A stretch of DNA of 64,000 bases from Oxyruncus cristatus (GCA_013399855.1 VXAY01004946.1:539606-603605), one strand, 5' to 3'. Shown: positions 46,326 to 60,900, numbered from the stretch's first letter. Translations and numbers: made by a program. Notes: generated by a model not told the origin, from the letters alone.

Positions 46326-49300
46326 TAAAGATACTTTAACAGTCATGTCTTTTCTCACTGCTAGAGATCTGTTGTCCTTGCAGCTAATGTAATCTGACTG
46401 TTCTGGTCAGAATTCTTGTGATTTTTGAGAAAGAATAGGTCTCGTATTTGTTTATCTTTTCACTGATGATAAACTATATGCAGTATCAATACTTTGAATA
46501 AAATAGTAACTTGCATTAGAAGATAGAATTTAAGGAATTGCACGAAACTCTTCATTGATGTATAGCATATTAATTAAAACTTAATTACAATTATGAATCT
46601 AGGAGGACTATGCTGGATTACTGCAGTTAGGGGGTTGAAATACATTGTGGATTTTTAAGTTTTAATCCAACATTATTGTCTGATGTTTTATTTACTGTAC
46701 TAAATAATGGTAGGACTGTCATCCATCTGCGCTGTCATCCATATTTTCTGGGGACTTATTGTTTGCTTGGGTTTTGTTATGGGTTTTGTTTGGTGGGTTT
46801 TTTTATCTGAAATATTTTGACTGATAAATAGGAGAGATTTGATGTTTTTATGTGCCTTAGATCTTTCTCCAGTGTAGAATTCTACTCTTAGACCTTTTAA
46901 AATACTTTGGTTTGAGCATTTTAGTTTTTAAAAATAGAGCAAGACACAGAACAAGACAACTGAATTAAATACACACTGCTTAATAACATAATATTTCTGG
47001 AAAATGTGCACTTAAAACACTTCGCCATTTTTAACATATCAAATGAAATGGTGCTTCTGTTGTCACTTTTATGTTGTTACTGAGATGCATCCAAACAAAT
47101 GAGGGCAAAAGTGTCTGTCTCTCTATGTCTGTGGAAGCTTTGATATTTAATGTAAAACAATAACATGATATGATCTGTCATGTTGTGTATTGTTCTTCAG
47201 TAGATTCTATTTTTAATGTATTTTTGAATTGTTAATGTTTGACCTGGAGCCCATTCTGTTTCTCTGGCACTCAGAAAATATATATATATTGTAAAGAGCA
47301 TATTTCTAGGTAATTTTAATGGTCATAGTGTAATGAGCTTTAAGATGGGATTCATATTTACTTTGTTTTCTCATCCGGTGCAGCTGCATATCTTTTTCTT
47401 GTGTGGACTGGAGAACTGCCCTCTAGACAGTAATGCATTATCATTTGGAATGAAGGAGAGAGGCATCTGAGGTCCAGTTCCTAATCAGTAATCATAACTG
47501 AATAGGGCATTACCCCTTCTTAATCTTTTCTTTTGGGGAAACAAATGTATGTGCTTATTCCTTCCATCCCATACACGCAAATCTGTGTTAGACACTTTGT
47601 TTTTCCTTTTTATATTAAATTTGTTTTCTGTTATACTTTTGCAAACATTCAATATAGATACAAATTTGAGCTCTTTATGTTGAAAATTTAGATCTTTCAC
47701 ATATGTATGTAAAGAAAAAGCCTAAGGAAACAACATGCTAAATACTGGTAGCTTCCTAGGCAAGTCTGTCATCACAGTCAGTACCTCTGGAGTTAAGAAC
47801 CAGACCATAAACAAAAACTCAGCTCATGATGATTCTCCTCGAAGTGAAAGAAAAACATATTAAAAAATATTATGATTCTGCATCACACTAACATGCAGAA
47901 TCAGATGGGAGTATAACCTTCATATTCTGCTAATGTGTTTTGATTGAAGTATGCTCTTTTATGACTCCTTTTTCATGTATACACTATATTCTTCATATTC
48001 TTCCCTTTTTATAACCTTTTCAACCTTTGCACTTGCCTTCAGAAACTCCTTCTGCAGTCATAAGATATAGCTGAAACATCTTTGTTACCATCTAGTCTTT
48101 TTGAAGTATGAATATTTCAAAATGTCTTTCTGGAAACATACTAATTTTTGTAGTACCAGCAAAACCATCAATTATATTTATTATGCCATCTACTATAGGT
48201 TCTAAAATATGGCAATTCCTATTGCAATAGGTCTACTAAGTTTTTATAACTAAATAAGTAGATGGACAAATGCATCATTGCATAAGGAAAATTAAATATT
48301 CAGACCCATTTCTAGAACAGTTCTGATTTGTGTTTCAACCAGGAAAATAGTGCTTCAGGATGAGAACACTAGTGATTATAAAACACATTTTACATATTTG
48401 AAACTGTACTGAACTGACTGCAGAATCTTTAAAAGACATGAAAATGTTCTCCAAAATATGCTTACACATTCAGTGTAATTGTTACTCATCTCCATCCTGG
48501 TTGCTATAGCATAGGTTTTTCTCCAGTGGTTGATGTTATAGTGATGATTTGTTCAGTATAAGATTTTCATACAGAAGGAAACTTTAATCCAATAAATTAC
48601 TGTTTCTTTGGAGTTTGTTTTGGGGATTCATTTTTATGTTTCTGCTGACAAAGTGTTTGGTTTGGTTGTTTAGACTGTTGCTTTAGCCTCTATGCTAGAC
48701 CACTTGAAATATAACCTGTACAAATGCATTCAAAAATTAAGTTATTTCATTGAGATTCTTCTTCATGTACACTTTAATGTTTCTTCACATGTAAAATGTC
48801 AATCATTTTATTATGAACTACAATCTGCCATGTAGGAAAGAACAGATAAATTTGTGCATCTACAAATAATAGAAGTTCCAGCTTATAAAAAAATCAAAAT
48901 CTTATTTGAAGCAAATATTATTTTCCTTAGTGAATTTCTATTCAAGAATAAAATAACTATATTTATTTGTACAATTCTGACAGTAAGTGCAAGAGAACTA
49001 TTTAGCTTATACTGCAGGTCACTCATTCCCATCGGGATTCAGTTGCTTTAACGTCAGTGCCAAATGCTGTTTTAAATGTTCTTGAATGATGATGCCTCCC
49101 ATTTCCAGCAGTCTTTACCAAAGGTTGTAGGTTTCTTGAAAATCCTGTCTCATGGCAGTAGGACCTAGCAGTAGCTTCCAGAAAGTTGTTTTGCTGACTT
49201 GTCAGTAAAGATAGCCTTTAGTTGTCTAAATCTAAGTATCAGGTATCATTTGAGAGAGGCTCAATACCCATGACTGGAAGAAACAACGTGGACAGGACTG

Positions 49301-52300
49301 TTGACTTCTCACGGATTTCTAATTATGGCAAGATATTAAACACTCTTGCATACTTTGAAATGTTTTTGGAATTATCTCTGTTGGAATTATCTTCTCGGGG
49401 CTAACTGAGAACTTGAGTTTAGCTTAAATATAAATATAAATAGAAATATTTATTCTTAGTTTACAATCTTTCTCTTTTTTTTTGTTTTGTTTTGTTTTTA
49501 AATGATGGAGTTTATTTTTTCTTCTTGTTTCTGACTTGCTGTTGCGATTTCTCCATAAATCCCTACCTAGGAATCTGTCATGATGCAGTACTACAGAGTT
49601 CATTTGTCCTGCAGACTGACAGTACGGGTGGAAATTCTAGAAGCAGCAAATGTATAAAAAAAGAAAATCTGTGTTGACTGTGTTATGCTCAATGTCTTGT
49701 TTATGGGCAAAGAGGAAGCACATCTTCTACAAAAAGTCAAGAATAGATTGTCAGTAGAATTCAAGTCTTTACAGCATAATTCAAGAATCATTATTAGTCC
49801 AAATCTGATTATTACAGAAAAAGAAAGAATAAACTTCTCTAAAGAACTTTTAATTATAGTAATAATAAAGTTAAAACTGTTATACAGTTATTAATTTTTT
49901 ATGCCTTTTACTAGAAATTCACCTGTTCCCTGTTCTTCTGGGTACAAAGGTCAATATCAGTGTTCATGGTGGGGGTGTTACGATGAATTGTCAGCACTTG
50001 AAGGTCTTCACTTGATTCATGTTGATGTTTTCTTCTTTCTCACTCTAGGATCCACCTTTATGTTTTCTAGCATGCTTTTATAACTTGGATCTTTTTTTCA
50101 GTGACCTGGTCCTCTATTTTGCATCTGAATTTACCATGCATAATGCTGTCTACATTTGTCAGTAATTATTTTGTTTTCTTTTAATTAATCTATAAATCAG
50201 TTTTGTCCAGCTTAAGGTTTGCATCTTATAAACTGACCATAAGTGAGTGTTTACAGCCATGATGTTGCCAGTGCCACCCTGTTTCTCACCTCTTATCATT
50301 CTGTGCCTGTTCACCTCTGTACCACATTCTATGTCTCCCCTTCCCAAGGCCTCAGCTGTGATACCAGGCCTATATTTTTCAATACAACATCATTATTTTT
50401 GTCAAAAAACTGTTGTGGTACTGCCGTATGAAGATGAAAAAAATAAAATAGATGAACTACAGTCATCTAGCCCATTATTAAAAAAACCAAAAAACAAACA
50501 AACAAAAAACCCCACAAACAAACAAAAAAACCCAACAGAAAAACCCCAACAAAAAACAACCTTGTTAGATTATGACTAGAGACAGTCTTGAGTACCCAGA
50601 AACTAATGCATATAAATTATATTGATGAAAGATGCCTTTTTACAAACCTTGCCTTCCTACATATTCCGCAGGCAAATACAATAGAAGTAACATCCAGGTT
50701 GACTCAACAGAAGACGTGCTGGATAATGCAGGAGGTTGAGAACACCAGATAGTATTTACTAAAGGAGGAAAACATACTTGGGCTGTCCAAAAAATTCTGA
50801 CACAACATTTCATGCTCTAGAAGAGATGAATGGGAGAAACGTTTCAGTTCATCTGTGAGTAGCGAGATGACTTATAGAGGAAATATTTCTTAGAGTAGCA
50901 CTTTAGCTTCTGTTTCACTTCTTTATTCCTCCTCTCTAAGCTACCAGAATTAACTGCTTTCCAGGAGTTATTTAGCAGTCATTTTACTCTGCCTTATATG
51001 TCTTTTCCTTTTAGGAAACAGCTATGATCTTCATTGTTCAATTGCAAAGCTGTTAAAGAGTGTTTTCAAGTACTGAAAAAGGGTTTCCTTATTCCTTAAT
51101 AATTAGTGGAATCCAATTATATTTTCAAGCAGCTAAAACATCTTTTGCAGAAGGGTACTGTGTTGGAAGATACTCCTTGTTGCCTTAGAACTCAGAAATG
51201 AATATGGCCAAGAATGGTTTTCAAGAAAAAAATTATACAGTTTTGTTTTTTTTTTTTAAATGATAATTATCCTATAAAGTACTTCCTGGCCTTTTGTGCA
51301 TTCACAGTTAAATATTCCTATGTTGGGAATCCTCTATATTTACCCAGAGTTTTGTGATTCTGTTCCATGACTTTGGTGTCTTCAGGAAGGATTCTTGGCA
51401 AGTACAATGATAACATTCTGAAAATGAATATAATCATCTGTTAATGCATTTGTCATTAGTGTCTTTCCTACTTCAAGCCCAGTTTGGTTTTTAATCTTTG
51501 CTTCATGTGGAGTCAGGCTTAGTAATTGCTGAAAGGGGAATATATATTCAAAGACCAAAAAGACTTACTTTTAATATAAATGGGATGTGCATACATTTCT
51601 ACATCTTCTGTTAGCTGTACACCCCGGCACATGCACACGCGTATTTTTGAACCCAACTTCCATGATTTGGGTGCAAAGGAACTAAGAGGGGTCTGAATCA
51701 CCTCTGATCTTTAGTTCCTTAGAGGAATGAGGTGCTCACACTGCTATCCAGTGACTTCCAGTCTGAATACGTTACTAAGCCTAATAAACATCTGTATGTA
51801 TAAATAAACAAAGCAGACATCTATATTGACACAATGAAAAGAAAGCGTGTTTTCTATAAGGAAATAATTCATAGGAAATTGATTGTAAAACATAAAACAG
51901 ATCCCACTGAATCCTTCCCAGAGACAGGATTATCTGCAGGTATTTTGTAGAGTGAAGTTGTCAGAAAGGGTAGCCAAGGAACAAAAGTCTTCTCCAAGAC
52001 AATTCATCACAAAAATATATTAGCTTTTTCTTTTTTTTTTTCTTTTTCCCGTGAGAACATCATTCAGAAACCTAGAATAAAATCCTACAGAAGCTTTCAA
52101 TTCCAAGTGAAACAGATAACCTGGGAATCTGTAGGATGATTTTTGATACTTTTCCCATTGCCAAGTATAAAGTATAAGGCTATAACAGATTTTAAAACCT
52201 TGCAAATAAAATGCCATAGAAATGATATTAGGAAGCACCTGATGCTTCTGTGAAGCCGTATATTTCACATACTCCACATGATGGACACCGTGTGACTATT

Positions 52301-54491
52301 ACTACCAGTCAGTTTTAGTGTTGTCATTTTAAGCAAGTGCAGCTTTTGTTAAGATGTCATTACTTTTTATTTAATTAATGCCTTGTTTTTAAAGATTAGG
52401 ATCATTCTGAAATCACATTATTATTCTGTGCAGCAGCTTACTTCAGGCTAATTTATTTTTGTGTCTACATTCTTTGGGAATGTCAGATTTGTTTATTCAG
52501 AGCAGATAAATCTGCCATGTGATAAATGATAAAAGGGAGATGGTCAAGTGTGTTATGTTTATAACCTTCTGAGTCCTGTCAAAATTATTGTAAAAATGTG
52601 TGATATATTTTGAAAAGAAAAGAATAATGTGTTGTTTTATTCCTTGGAACACTTATGAATTTCATATAGAATACTATTAGTGTAGAAATTTGATGTGCCA
52701 GTGTACTATAGAGAAATGAGTTTTTGAATATAATGTTCTGCATAAAATGAAGAATGCAATTTATCATAATATTTGACATTTAAATAGAACTTTTTTGAGA
52801 CTCTAAGCATTTTATTAACATTTATTAAGTAAGTCACATGACACATTCTTTGAGGTAAGCAATCCTCCTTCCATTAAATTAAGAAAAAAAGATAACAGCA
52901 TAAAGAGTTGGTGGTTAGTCAGAACTGTCATCATCTGCCTTTTCTAGGCTTCTTGCTTCCAGTGAGACCACACTCCTTCATTTTCTTGAAACAGAATAGC
53001 ATGTACCAACAAGCCAAACCAATTTTAAGATTAAGTTTACATTGGCTCACTTCAATAAGTAAAACATTAAGGTATCTTAGTTTATGTTAGGGTTTTTTCT
53101 TTCGTTGTTGTTGCTGTTCTAAGATATGGAATAAAATTTTCTATTAACTCTTGACAGTCTGATGGGTGATGATCTTTTAAACTTATACTAGTACTTATAC
53201 TGATAAGGAACCATTTAAAAATAGTCTTATTTTAGTTGAAGACATCTCTAAGCATAAGAAATATAAGCTTCCATTGTATTTATACACACTTTCATTTAGA
53301 AAATACATATTTATCTAGGTGTATTCTCTGCTATATCTTTCTAACTACTCCTAGATATTCCAGATATAGGTTTTCAGAAAATAGTGGCAATTATCCCATC
53401 AATTTGTTGGATATAAAGGATTTTTTAGGATTTGACAGAACTTTAAAAAGAGGAAGGAGACTGTTCATTGTAATATTTTGAGACTTAATTTATCTTTGAC
53501 CTCTTAAATACTTCAGAGTGGCCAGGTGCCAGTGTACCCATGTTATATAAAAAGTGCAGTTTTTATTAACAAGAATGTGTTAATAACAGAAAGTTATTTG
53601 CTGCTGCCGTAAATCATGTCATATCCCAGGCAGTTTTGGAACTGCGTTATGTTTGTTCACTGGAGATTTTTCAAGTTTTTATTTTCATAAAAGAAATTCT
53701 AGTTAGAAAAAACTTTCATCTAGAAACTCTTATCTTTGTACTGAAGATTTTCTTGGCCTCTCTGTTGCTGAAATGTTGTGCTGGTCATGGTTAATGTTTT
53801 ACTTTTGTAAAGGTGTTTTTTCTCTATGTTGGAGAGTAATTCCCACCATAAAGGTCATGACTTGTGAAGATACATGAAGTGAAGTGAGTGACACAAAACA
53901 GTAGGTAGTAAAGCATTGTACAATTCGGTGAACAATAAGGTCAATTACTTCATATCTACTTGCAGTTCAGCACAGCTGGACTGAAAAAAATTGTAATATC
54001 TGACTGGCATTCTATAGCAGTTTAATGCAGAATAATAATGGATTTTAAATTACCAGTTTACCAAAAAGTGTCATTCTGAGTGGGCAAGCACAGAAATGAG
54101 AAGCAAGCTGTCTGTCAGAAAAATACAACAAAAACAACTGAAAAGTATTAGTGGAACAGAAAACAAAGAAAATAGAGCGCATAGCTTGTTAAACTATGGG
54201 TCTGACATCTTAATTTTTCATACAGTTTTTTTGTCTTAAAACTAACTGGTCAGACTTACGGAAATTCTTTACTATTGAAGCTAGTAGCTTTTTATAAAAC
54301 CAAATTACATCAGTAAAGCATTCCCAAATAATCAACATCTGAGTTCAAAAGTTCAGTTGTACTAATAAAATTCTTTAAAATAAATGAGTGTTGAGATTAT
54401 ACACATTACTTCAGGTACTGTACCTCACTGGAAAATTTGAAACAGTAAAGATTAACTCCCTAAATGCATAAGAAACATGAGGCAGTACTTT
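46326..54491. other. Long non-coding stretch with low-complexity tracts
   Basis: Over 8 kb without a recognised gene or LINE. It contains a T/G tract (about 46760-46803), a TA run (47278-47290), a TTTTG tract (49478-49500) and an A/C tract (50479-50560). All open frames are short and unrecognised. Confidence 0.5.
50479..50562. repeat. A/C-rich low-complexity tract
   Basis: About 80 bases consist almost only of A and C, with units such as AAACAAAC and AACCCC. It is the complement of the T/G tracts seen elsewhere in the window. Confidence 0.85.
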
Positions 54492-54506
54492 AATAAGATG
54501 GAAGAT
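54492..54506. repeat. Target-site duplication, left copy
   Basis: AATAAGATGGAAGAT directly precedes the 3' end of the minus-strand retrotransposon insertion. The matching right copy, AATAAGATGAAAGAT at 54890-54904, differs at one base out of 15. Confidence 0.85.
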
Positions 54507-54889
54507 CATCATGGCGAGGCTTCGCAAATGAAGATTAGAGAAGGACTCTACCCACGCTTGCTACAAGCACGTTGATGGCTAAAAAGGCCAATGCGAGGTA
54601 GACAAGTCCGGTTGCAAAAGGCACAGCGGAAAGTCTCCTTAGGTGGTACTGGCAAGACTCGGTTCTTTCTGAGTTGTCTTTTCTCCTCAGAAATGATTCT
54701 GTGTGTGTTCTCAAAAGAAGCAGCAGCATTATAGAGAGTGCATCTCCATGTCTCCCGATTGGAGGCCAGAGTAGAACAATGATGGTGGTCGATATGGCCA
54801 AGGCTGAGATGTTGTTTCAGGGAGTCCTTGTATCTCCTCTTCGGGGCTCCTCTCTTGTGGCAGCCAGTGGCGAGTTCGCCATAGAGCAC
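54507..54889 (-). mobile_element. 5'-truncated non-LTR retrotransposon insertion (not CR1), minus strand
   Basis: A 383-bp insertion is flanked by a 15-bp target-site duplication with one mismatch, the product of target-primed reverse transcription. On the minus strand it holds the last part of a retrotransposon ORF, then about 40 bp of 3' untranslated sequence ending TCGCCATGATG, a short ATG-type tail rather than poly(A). The encoded C-terminal domain (YGEL...RRYKDSLK...W...C2HC finger with RIGLFSHQR) is known from the endonuclease-reverse transcriptases often labelled RTE-like or 'craniofacial development protein 2-like' in animal genomes. The exact clade assignment is from memory and uncertain. 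GC content is visibly higher than the flanks, and the open frame and near-perfect duplication suggest a fairly recent insertion. Confidence 0.85.
54548..54889 (-). pseudogene. Retrotransposon ORF2 C-terminal fragment with C2HC zinc finger
   Basis: The frame gives 113 codons to a stop at 54548. The N-terminal part has LYGELATG and a basic segment KRGAPKRRYKDSLKQHLSL, as in the region after the reverse transcriptase of this LINE group. A central tryptophan segment (NRETWRCTLYNAA) and a basic helix follow. The C terminus carries a finger with Cys-x2-Cys-x12-His-x3-Cys spacing (from CAFC to HQRAC), probably nucleic-acid binding. The first codon is GTG inside the truncated ORF, so this is not a true start. 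The endonuclease and catalytic RT blocks are absent, so it is a dead 5'-truncated copy, although no stop or frameshift interrupts what remains. Confidence 0.8.
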
Positions 54890-54904
54890 AATAAGATGAA
54901 AGAT
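54890..54904. repeat. Target-site duplication, right copy
   Basis: AATAAGATGAAAGAT adjoins the truncated 5' end of the insertion and matches 54492-54506 at 14 of 15 positions. Confidence 0.85.
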
Positions 54905-57900
54905 AATTAGAAAGGAATAGAGGAAAGTGAAAGAGGAATTGGGAATATATTGATAACTATATTTTAATGATTATTAATTTTTATTACACAGTTTAGGATA
55001 TTTTGGTTCAGGTTTATTTTGTCCAGAAAATAGGTGATAAAATTTTTAATATTTTTCATTGTATCATTTTTATCATATAGGTTAAACATGTTTTTAATGG
55101 TGACTCAGAAAGATAAATACAGTGATAGGATTTGTTAAACAATGTTTCAATAATGTTTGTTTCCCTGTTCAGATAGTGCAGGGTTGCAGAGCTGTAAGAA
55201 AAACTTGATTATGAAACTTACTCTTCTCAATAGGATTTTTAATTTTCTCCAAAACATTTCTTACAACATCCTCTATGGATTGTCTTTCCATTGGACTTTC
55301 TAGACATCCTGCATAATATGGGGGGATTGTATTGAAAGGTCAAACCCCATGTTCCTTATTAAAAGTCATACAGTATAGTACTTTTTCAGTTTTTCTGAAC
55401 CAACCAGCTTCTGTCTTTTCTGATGTTCCAGGTGAAGTCACTATATAGAAAGGAGCCTTGTCACTCATATTTCTATCTAATTGTTCACATCACCATCATC
55501 CACCTGTTTCACTATGTCTGTTGGGAAGCAAAAGCAACAATGCCAGAAGCAGGTGATGGGAATGATAGAGATGAGCATTCAAAGGGCAGCTGATAGTGGA
55601 AGGATTTTTTTGGTACTTTCTTATCTTAAGTTGGAGTGGCACCAGTGTCCACACAGCTTAAAAGGCTAGTCTTCTGGCTATTTTCAGTGAGAAATCTGGC
55701 AGTCAGATTTCCGTTTTATGCCTAACATAGAAGAACACAGTTTTCCTTCAAAACAGTAAAATATGAAATTTCTTTACTCAGGGGAAAATGGGAATTCTTT
55801 CTTGCAAGTCTTTTCAAATAGAGTGGTAAAATTTCACACACTTGCTTTTTCTGAGGTAGAGGTTAGTAAAAGCCTGGTAGGTTCTATTTGGCCAGTTCAT
55901 ACACCTCAGAAGCTAGACTAGTAACTAAGGAAGTTTGTTCTATTAGCACAGCTTTACTTTCATACTTCCAAGCAATGAAATTTGTTTTGACTGGTTGTTA
56001 GGTCAAACACTAATTATAAGTTAGTTTTCCTTGATGAAGAAGCACAGAGTTTGTGCCAAAGATATTAAAATCTCATTCTTTTAGACAGAGGGTAATCATT
56101 GTACTGGCAATGAAGGAATTGTTTCTCATGCAAATATAGTAATTCACATTTGACTTATTGCAGCATGAGAACATTCTTTTACAACAGACATTACCCATTG
56201 CTAGAAGTTTACTGCCAGATTAAATGGATAAATGGTCTAATCTGGTGTGGCAGCATTTCTAAATTGAGTAAAATAAAATTAACTTCAGTGCTGTTATCAG
56301 TGTACTTGTCTGTTGTCTATATGACAATTCTCTGGGAAAATTATGATTGACTGCTCCCAAGGCAACAGTTCCAATACAAAGGGTAATAGACAAAGGAAAA
56401 TAAGACAAAAGTGAACAAAATTGTGTGGTCTTGTAGTTGCTGAGATGGCAATGTCAGCAAGTTCTAATCTTCTCATTCGGTCTTGCAAGATACATACAGT
56501 TTCTGACAATCTGCCAAACTCGAAATTTGACTGTCTAGATACACTGACTTTCTCAGATAACTTTTTTTTTTTTGTACCTGGGTAATACCCTCTTTTTTTC
56601 TCTGTTATCAGAAAAAGAAAACATCTCTTTCTTATCAAAATTTACAGATCAGGAAAGAATCAATCATAAATACATTCTGTTTGGTTATACCAGTAGTTCT
56701 GGGAGACAGATGACTGTTAGAAGTTTTCTTTGTGCAGGGTGCAGTGGTACTAACATCACAAGATAAAAACTAACAAATACACCTCCTTCTGAGCTTCTAA
56801 TCATCAGTTTTTAATTTTTTACCTGTGGTAGAGATTATGAAGTACATAAACTTTCAATTCTACAAATTAGTCCTGGTTCTTATTTTCCCAAGTCACTTAG
56901 TAATAGATGATAAAAAAGTAAATATGAATTAAAGTATGTCCTCAATTTTCCAAACTTTCTTTCTCACATGCAAGGTTCTTTTTTTAAGAGCAATTTTAAT
57001 ACCCATTTTTTTCCTTCAGTTTCTTCAAAATTGTTAGAGAGTTGTAGGGCACTGTTAGAGTCCACAGCCTACTTTCCTATATGAAACTCTAAAAAGGTTA
57101 GGAAAAGAGCAGTTATAGGTACTCACATTAATTTACTCTTCAACATAAGATTTCAAATACCAGAAGAATTTATGTAAACATGGTATATTAGTTACCCTCT
57201 TCTGAAGTAAGGTCAAGAAACTACCAAATGTGTGAGCAGATTTTTAGTAATAGGAGAGAAATTAGATGATTTTCAAGGGCTGCAGTGGCCTATGAACTGA
57301 AAGGCACTAGCACCTAGAAGTACCTCAGAGGTTTCTCACTGCAATTGCAATTCTGAAGTGGGTCAATCATTTACAGCATTTTGAGAATGCACAAAAATTC
57401 TCCTTTTTTTCAACAGGCATGTCTTTTCCTAACACTGAGTAATTTCCTTTAGAATTTATTAAAAAAATAATTGATGTAAGGAGTTTTTATATTGTTTTGT
57501 ACGATTTTCATAAAGTTTAAGAGATTAAAAACAACAAACTTAATTCTTAGCTATAACCTGAGGAAAATATGTATTGCAGATTATTTTTGATAGACAACAA
57601 CAGACATCATACACAACAGTCTGCACCCATTAACTAACCTCCTAGGTATAAAATATTACATAAAGACAGCTTAAGGAAGATTGACATAGAAGCTCTTAAA
57701 TACACTGTACCTGCATCTACTGCCGGTGGTACACCATTCCATATGTAGTCTCACTAAAACCAACTGTGAACAGAATTATTTTGTTAAATTTGTAAGAAAC
57801 AAGTTTAAAACATATATGTTTGGATGTATATATTTATCTCATATTGAATTTCAGCACAGGACTTTTAAATGACCATGTAAAAGTGGATATGAGTTTTAAC

Positions 57901-60900
57901 TGAGCAAAGCCCAAAGGATCTATTCACCTTAACGTAAATTTCTGGTGACTCCCTGAGAGAAATCAACTGACATAAAGCGAGACAAGGAGGAAAAAGTGAC
58001 AATTTTCTGTCTGTCCTTCTGCAAGCAAGCAAATACCTCTAGCGAGGTACTGTTAAATTACACAATAACTCAGGTTATAAAATGGAGATATAGCCATTCC
58101 ACATTACTTTTTCATGTTATTTTGTGAGGTCATAATGCCACTAAGTTAGAGTGATGGACCTGCTGGGAATCTTTCCAAAGCATATTGCTCTCTTGCACAT
58201 ATACTGCTGGTGTTTTCACAGATGTATGGGAAATTACAGCATAGCAGCAGCAAGTTTATAGGCGAGATCAAGGGATTCTGAACTGTGAGGGAACACCTGG
58301 GTTTTGTGAAAAACTAGCAGCTGGTGCTCAAATTTGTTAGCTGTAGCCTCTCCAAAAAGGAGTGGTCTCTGTGGTCTACTTAAGAGTATTGTTGTACCAA
58401 GTATATGTAAGTATTCTTCAGATTGCTAGATGACAAAGATTTTCAGTATTTTGGAAGAATCTGAGAACACATTATAGAATTTTCTTTGATTTTGCTTTCT
58501 GAAATGTAATTGAACTGGAGATAGATGATAACAGGAGGACCAAAGGATAGTAAAAAGCCTACATGAATCCTCTCAGTCTGAGATGCATTTAATGATCTCC
58601 AACATGCTGATATCAATTGGCAAAAAATACTGTCCTCTGGGGCCCTGCAGATCCTTACAGATTTGGTGCCCCAGTCTGCAGCTTAAAGTCTGACCTGAAT
58701 AGAGGGCAAAACAAAACTTTATTGTTTGGATGAGGAGGAAAAGGTGGCAAAGGCACCTTCCCTATCAAGGTGCAGAAAAGGTGGTCTTAGCTCCATTAAT
58801 CTTTGTAATGACTGCCTGCTACCTGTCCCCCTAAGCCTCCTCTGGGGCATTGTAAAACACAGTAGGAACATTGGCTGAGCAAGAAACCCTTCTCCTTTCT
58901 AAGAGTAAAGCCAGTAACTGGACCTAAGGGTTTGCCTCACAGTCCTCAAGAAAATGAACTTCCATTAACTTTTTTTGTAGTTTATGCTTTATCATGGCTT
59001 TAACGGTTTAGTGATTTAATGGTCCTTGTAATACTGTTTGCAGATAAGGTGGCATTTGGCTTCAATGTAGTTTGTATTTGAATATAAAATTTTGCATGTT
59101 ACAGCTTTCACACATGAGAATTTACATCCATGAAATGTATTTACACTATCTATACCTTTTTCCTTCAATAGAATGCATATGCATGATGATGTACAATTTT
59201 TTTTAAAAATTGGTTATTAATTTTTTCTCCCTCTACTTTCCATCACTTAAAAAAGTTTGTTTTTCCATAAATACAAGGAGCAATTTTCAGAGAAAAAAAA
59301 TTGAGATAGCTGTATTTTATAGCTGCCGTTCCTTATCATAAATATATGCATCTCTTCTGAAAGATAACTGCTGTTCAGTATCTTTACATGCAGCAATCAT
59401 CTTCATTAAATTGTCGAATGATCTCCTGAGCAATGACTTATAAGATGTTAATGCTGTAGTAAATTCAGAAAATTGTATAATAAATACATAAATATACCTA
59501 GATATGAACTAACAGCTTAAGACAAATAATTCTTAGGTTTTCAGCGACAGGATGTGCATTTCTGGAAAAAGAATGCATTGATTAGCCCAAATTCACTTGA
59601 CATAGATGTGTGCTAGTCTTAGCAGGAGCGGCACATCCTGTCTCAGTACTCCTTCTGCGAAAAGTATTGCAGCAAATTATATTTATGGTTGTGTGGTGTG
59701 TTTTTTTCTTTTTTTTTTAAAGAAACTAAAGAAACAGACCACTGTTCCAATCTGTATGTCAGAAGACATTTATATATATTTGCATACATATAAATGTATA
59801 TAAATGTATATATGTATGTTCTTGAAATTGAAAGATTCTTGTCATATTTCTCTATATTCTGCTCACAATTTTTGTTCCCTAAACACTGTCATATCAATAA
59901 GAGGTCATATTTTTCCATAATATAAAGAGAGTTTATGGAGTATCTGCATGTAATAACTGGTTATCACTGCAAAACCGATATCCAATTTTTTTTTTTTTCT
60001 TGGAAAAGAAAGAAGCACAAGGTCTGTCAAAATTAGTACCATACAGATTGTAGCAGATTCGTCAGATAATTAATCACACAGGTCTAATTGTATATGCCAT
60101 TTTTAAATCCTATAGCCAAAGTAGTATTCATTGGGGTGATTTTAGCCCAACATGGTGAAAGATTTCCTTATCTCCTTGACGAGTTCAGCTATAATGCCTC
60201 TCAATGCCAACATATGTCTCCATCGTTAGAATGTCTCATACTTTTGGGCTTATGATTCTTTGCCACTCAGTATAAAAAAAAATCTTTATTTTTAAACAAA
60301 TCAGTGAAGGGATGACCCTATTTGAGCAAACACTCCAAAGACAGGCTGGAACACAATCCTAAACCCCCGATTCCTCCATAGCTACTACCAGAAAAAGATT
60401 TGAAACCAACAAAAGTCCCGCTTAAGCTTAGACTGCTTATTTGAGCAATCCATTTGGGGGTGATGGTGGGAGCTGGAGAAATTCTCCATAGAGGACTCTG
60501 TGCATAAATATCGTGCTGCAAGAAATCACCCATATTCTAGACAATAGCATCCACATCTGCTAGACATTTTTAAAAGAGAATATAATCCAAAACCAGATTA
60601 AATTACTTGTATTATTACACTGATATTTTGCAGCAATTACACTTAAAAAAAACATTTCATCTCCTCTAATTTGCCCTACAAACCAAAATTAAGCACCTTC
60701 ACTCCATGTGCAGGTATCACTTTATACAGCTAGGTCAAATGGAAGATTTTCTTGAAGTGAGTAGCCAAGTTGTTTGTATTACTGTGCACTTCAACATGAG
60801 ATTTTTCCTTTTACAATCATGTTTCTACAATAAGATGTAGAGGGGCAGGAATTCAATTTTGCACATTCATTTTCTGCCATTAATCCTAGATTAACTCTGA

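Noticed and set aside
54535..54910. Extra frames of 88 (minus) and 78 (plus) codons at the 54.5-kb insertion
   Set aside because: They are alternative-frame shadows of the retrotransposon C-terminal frame, which alone shows the YGEL and C2HC motifs.
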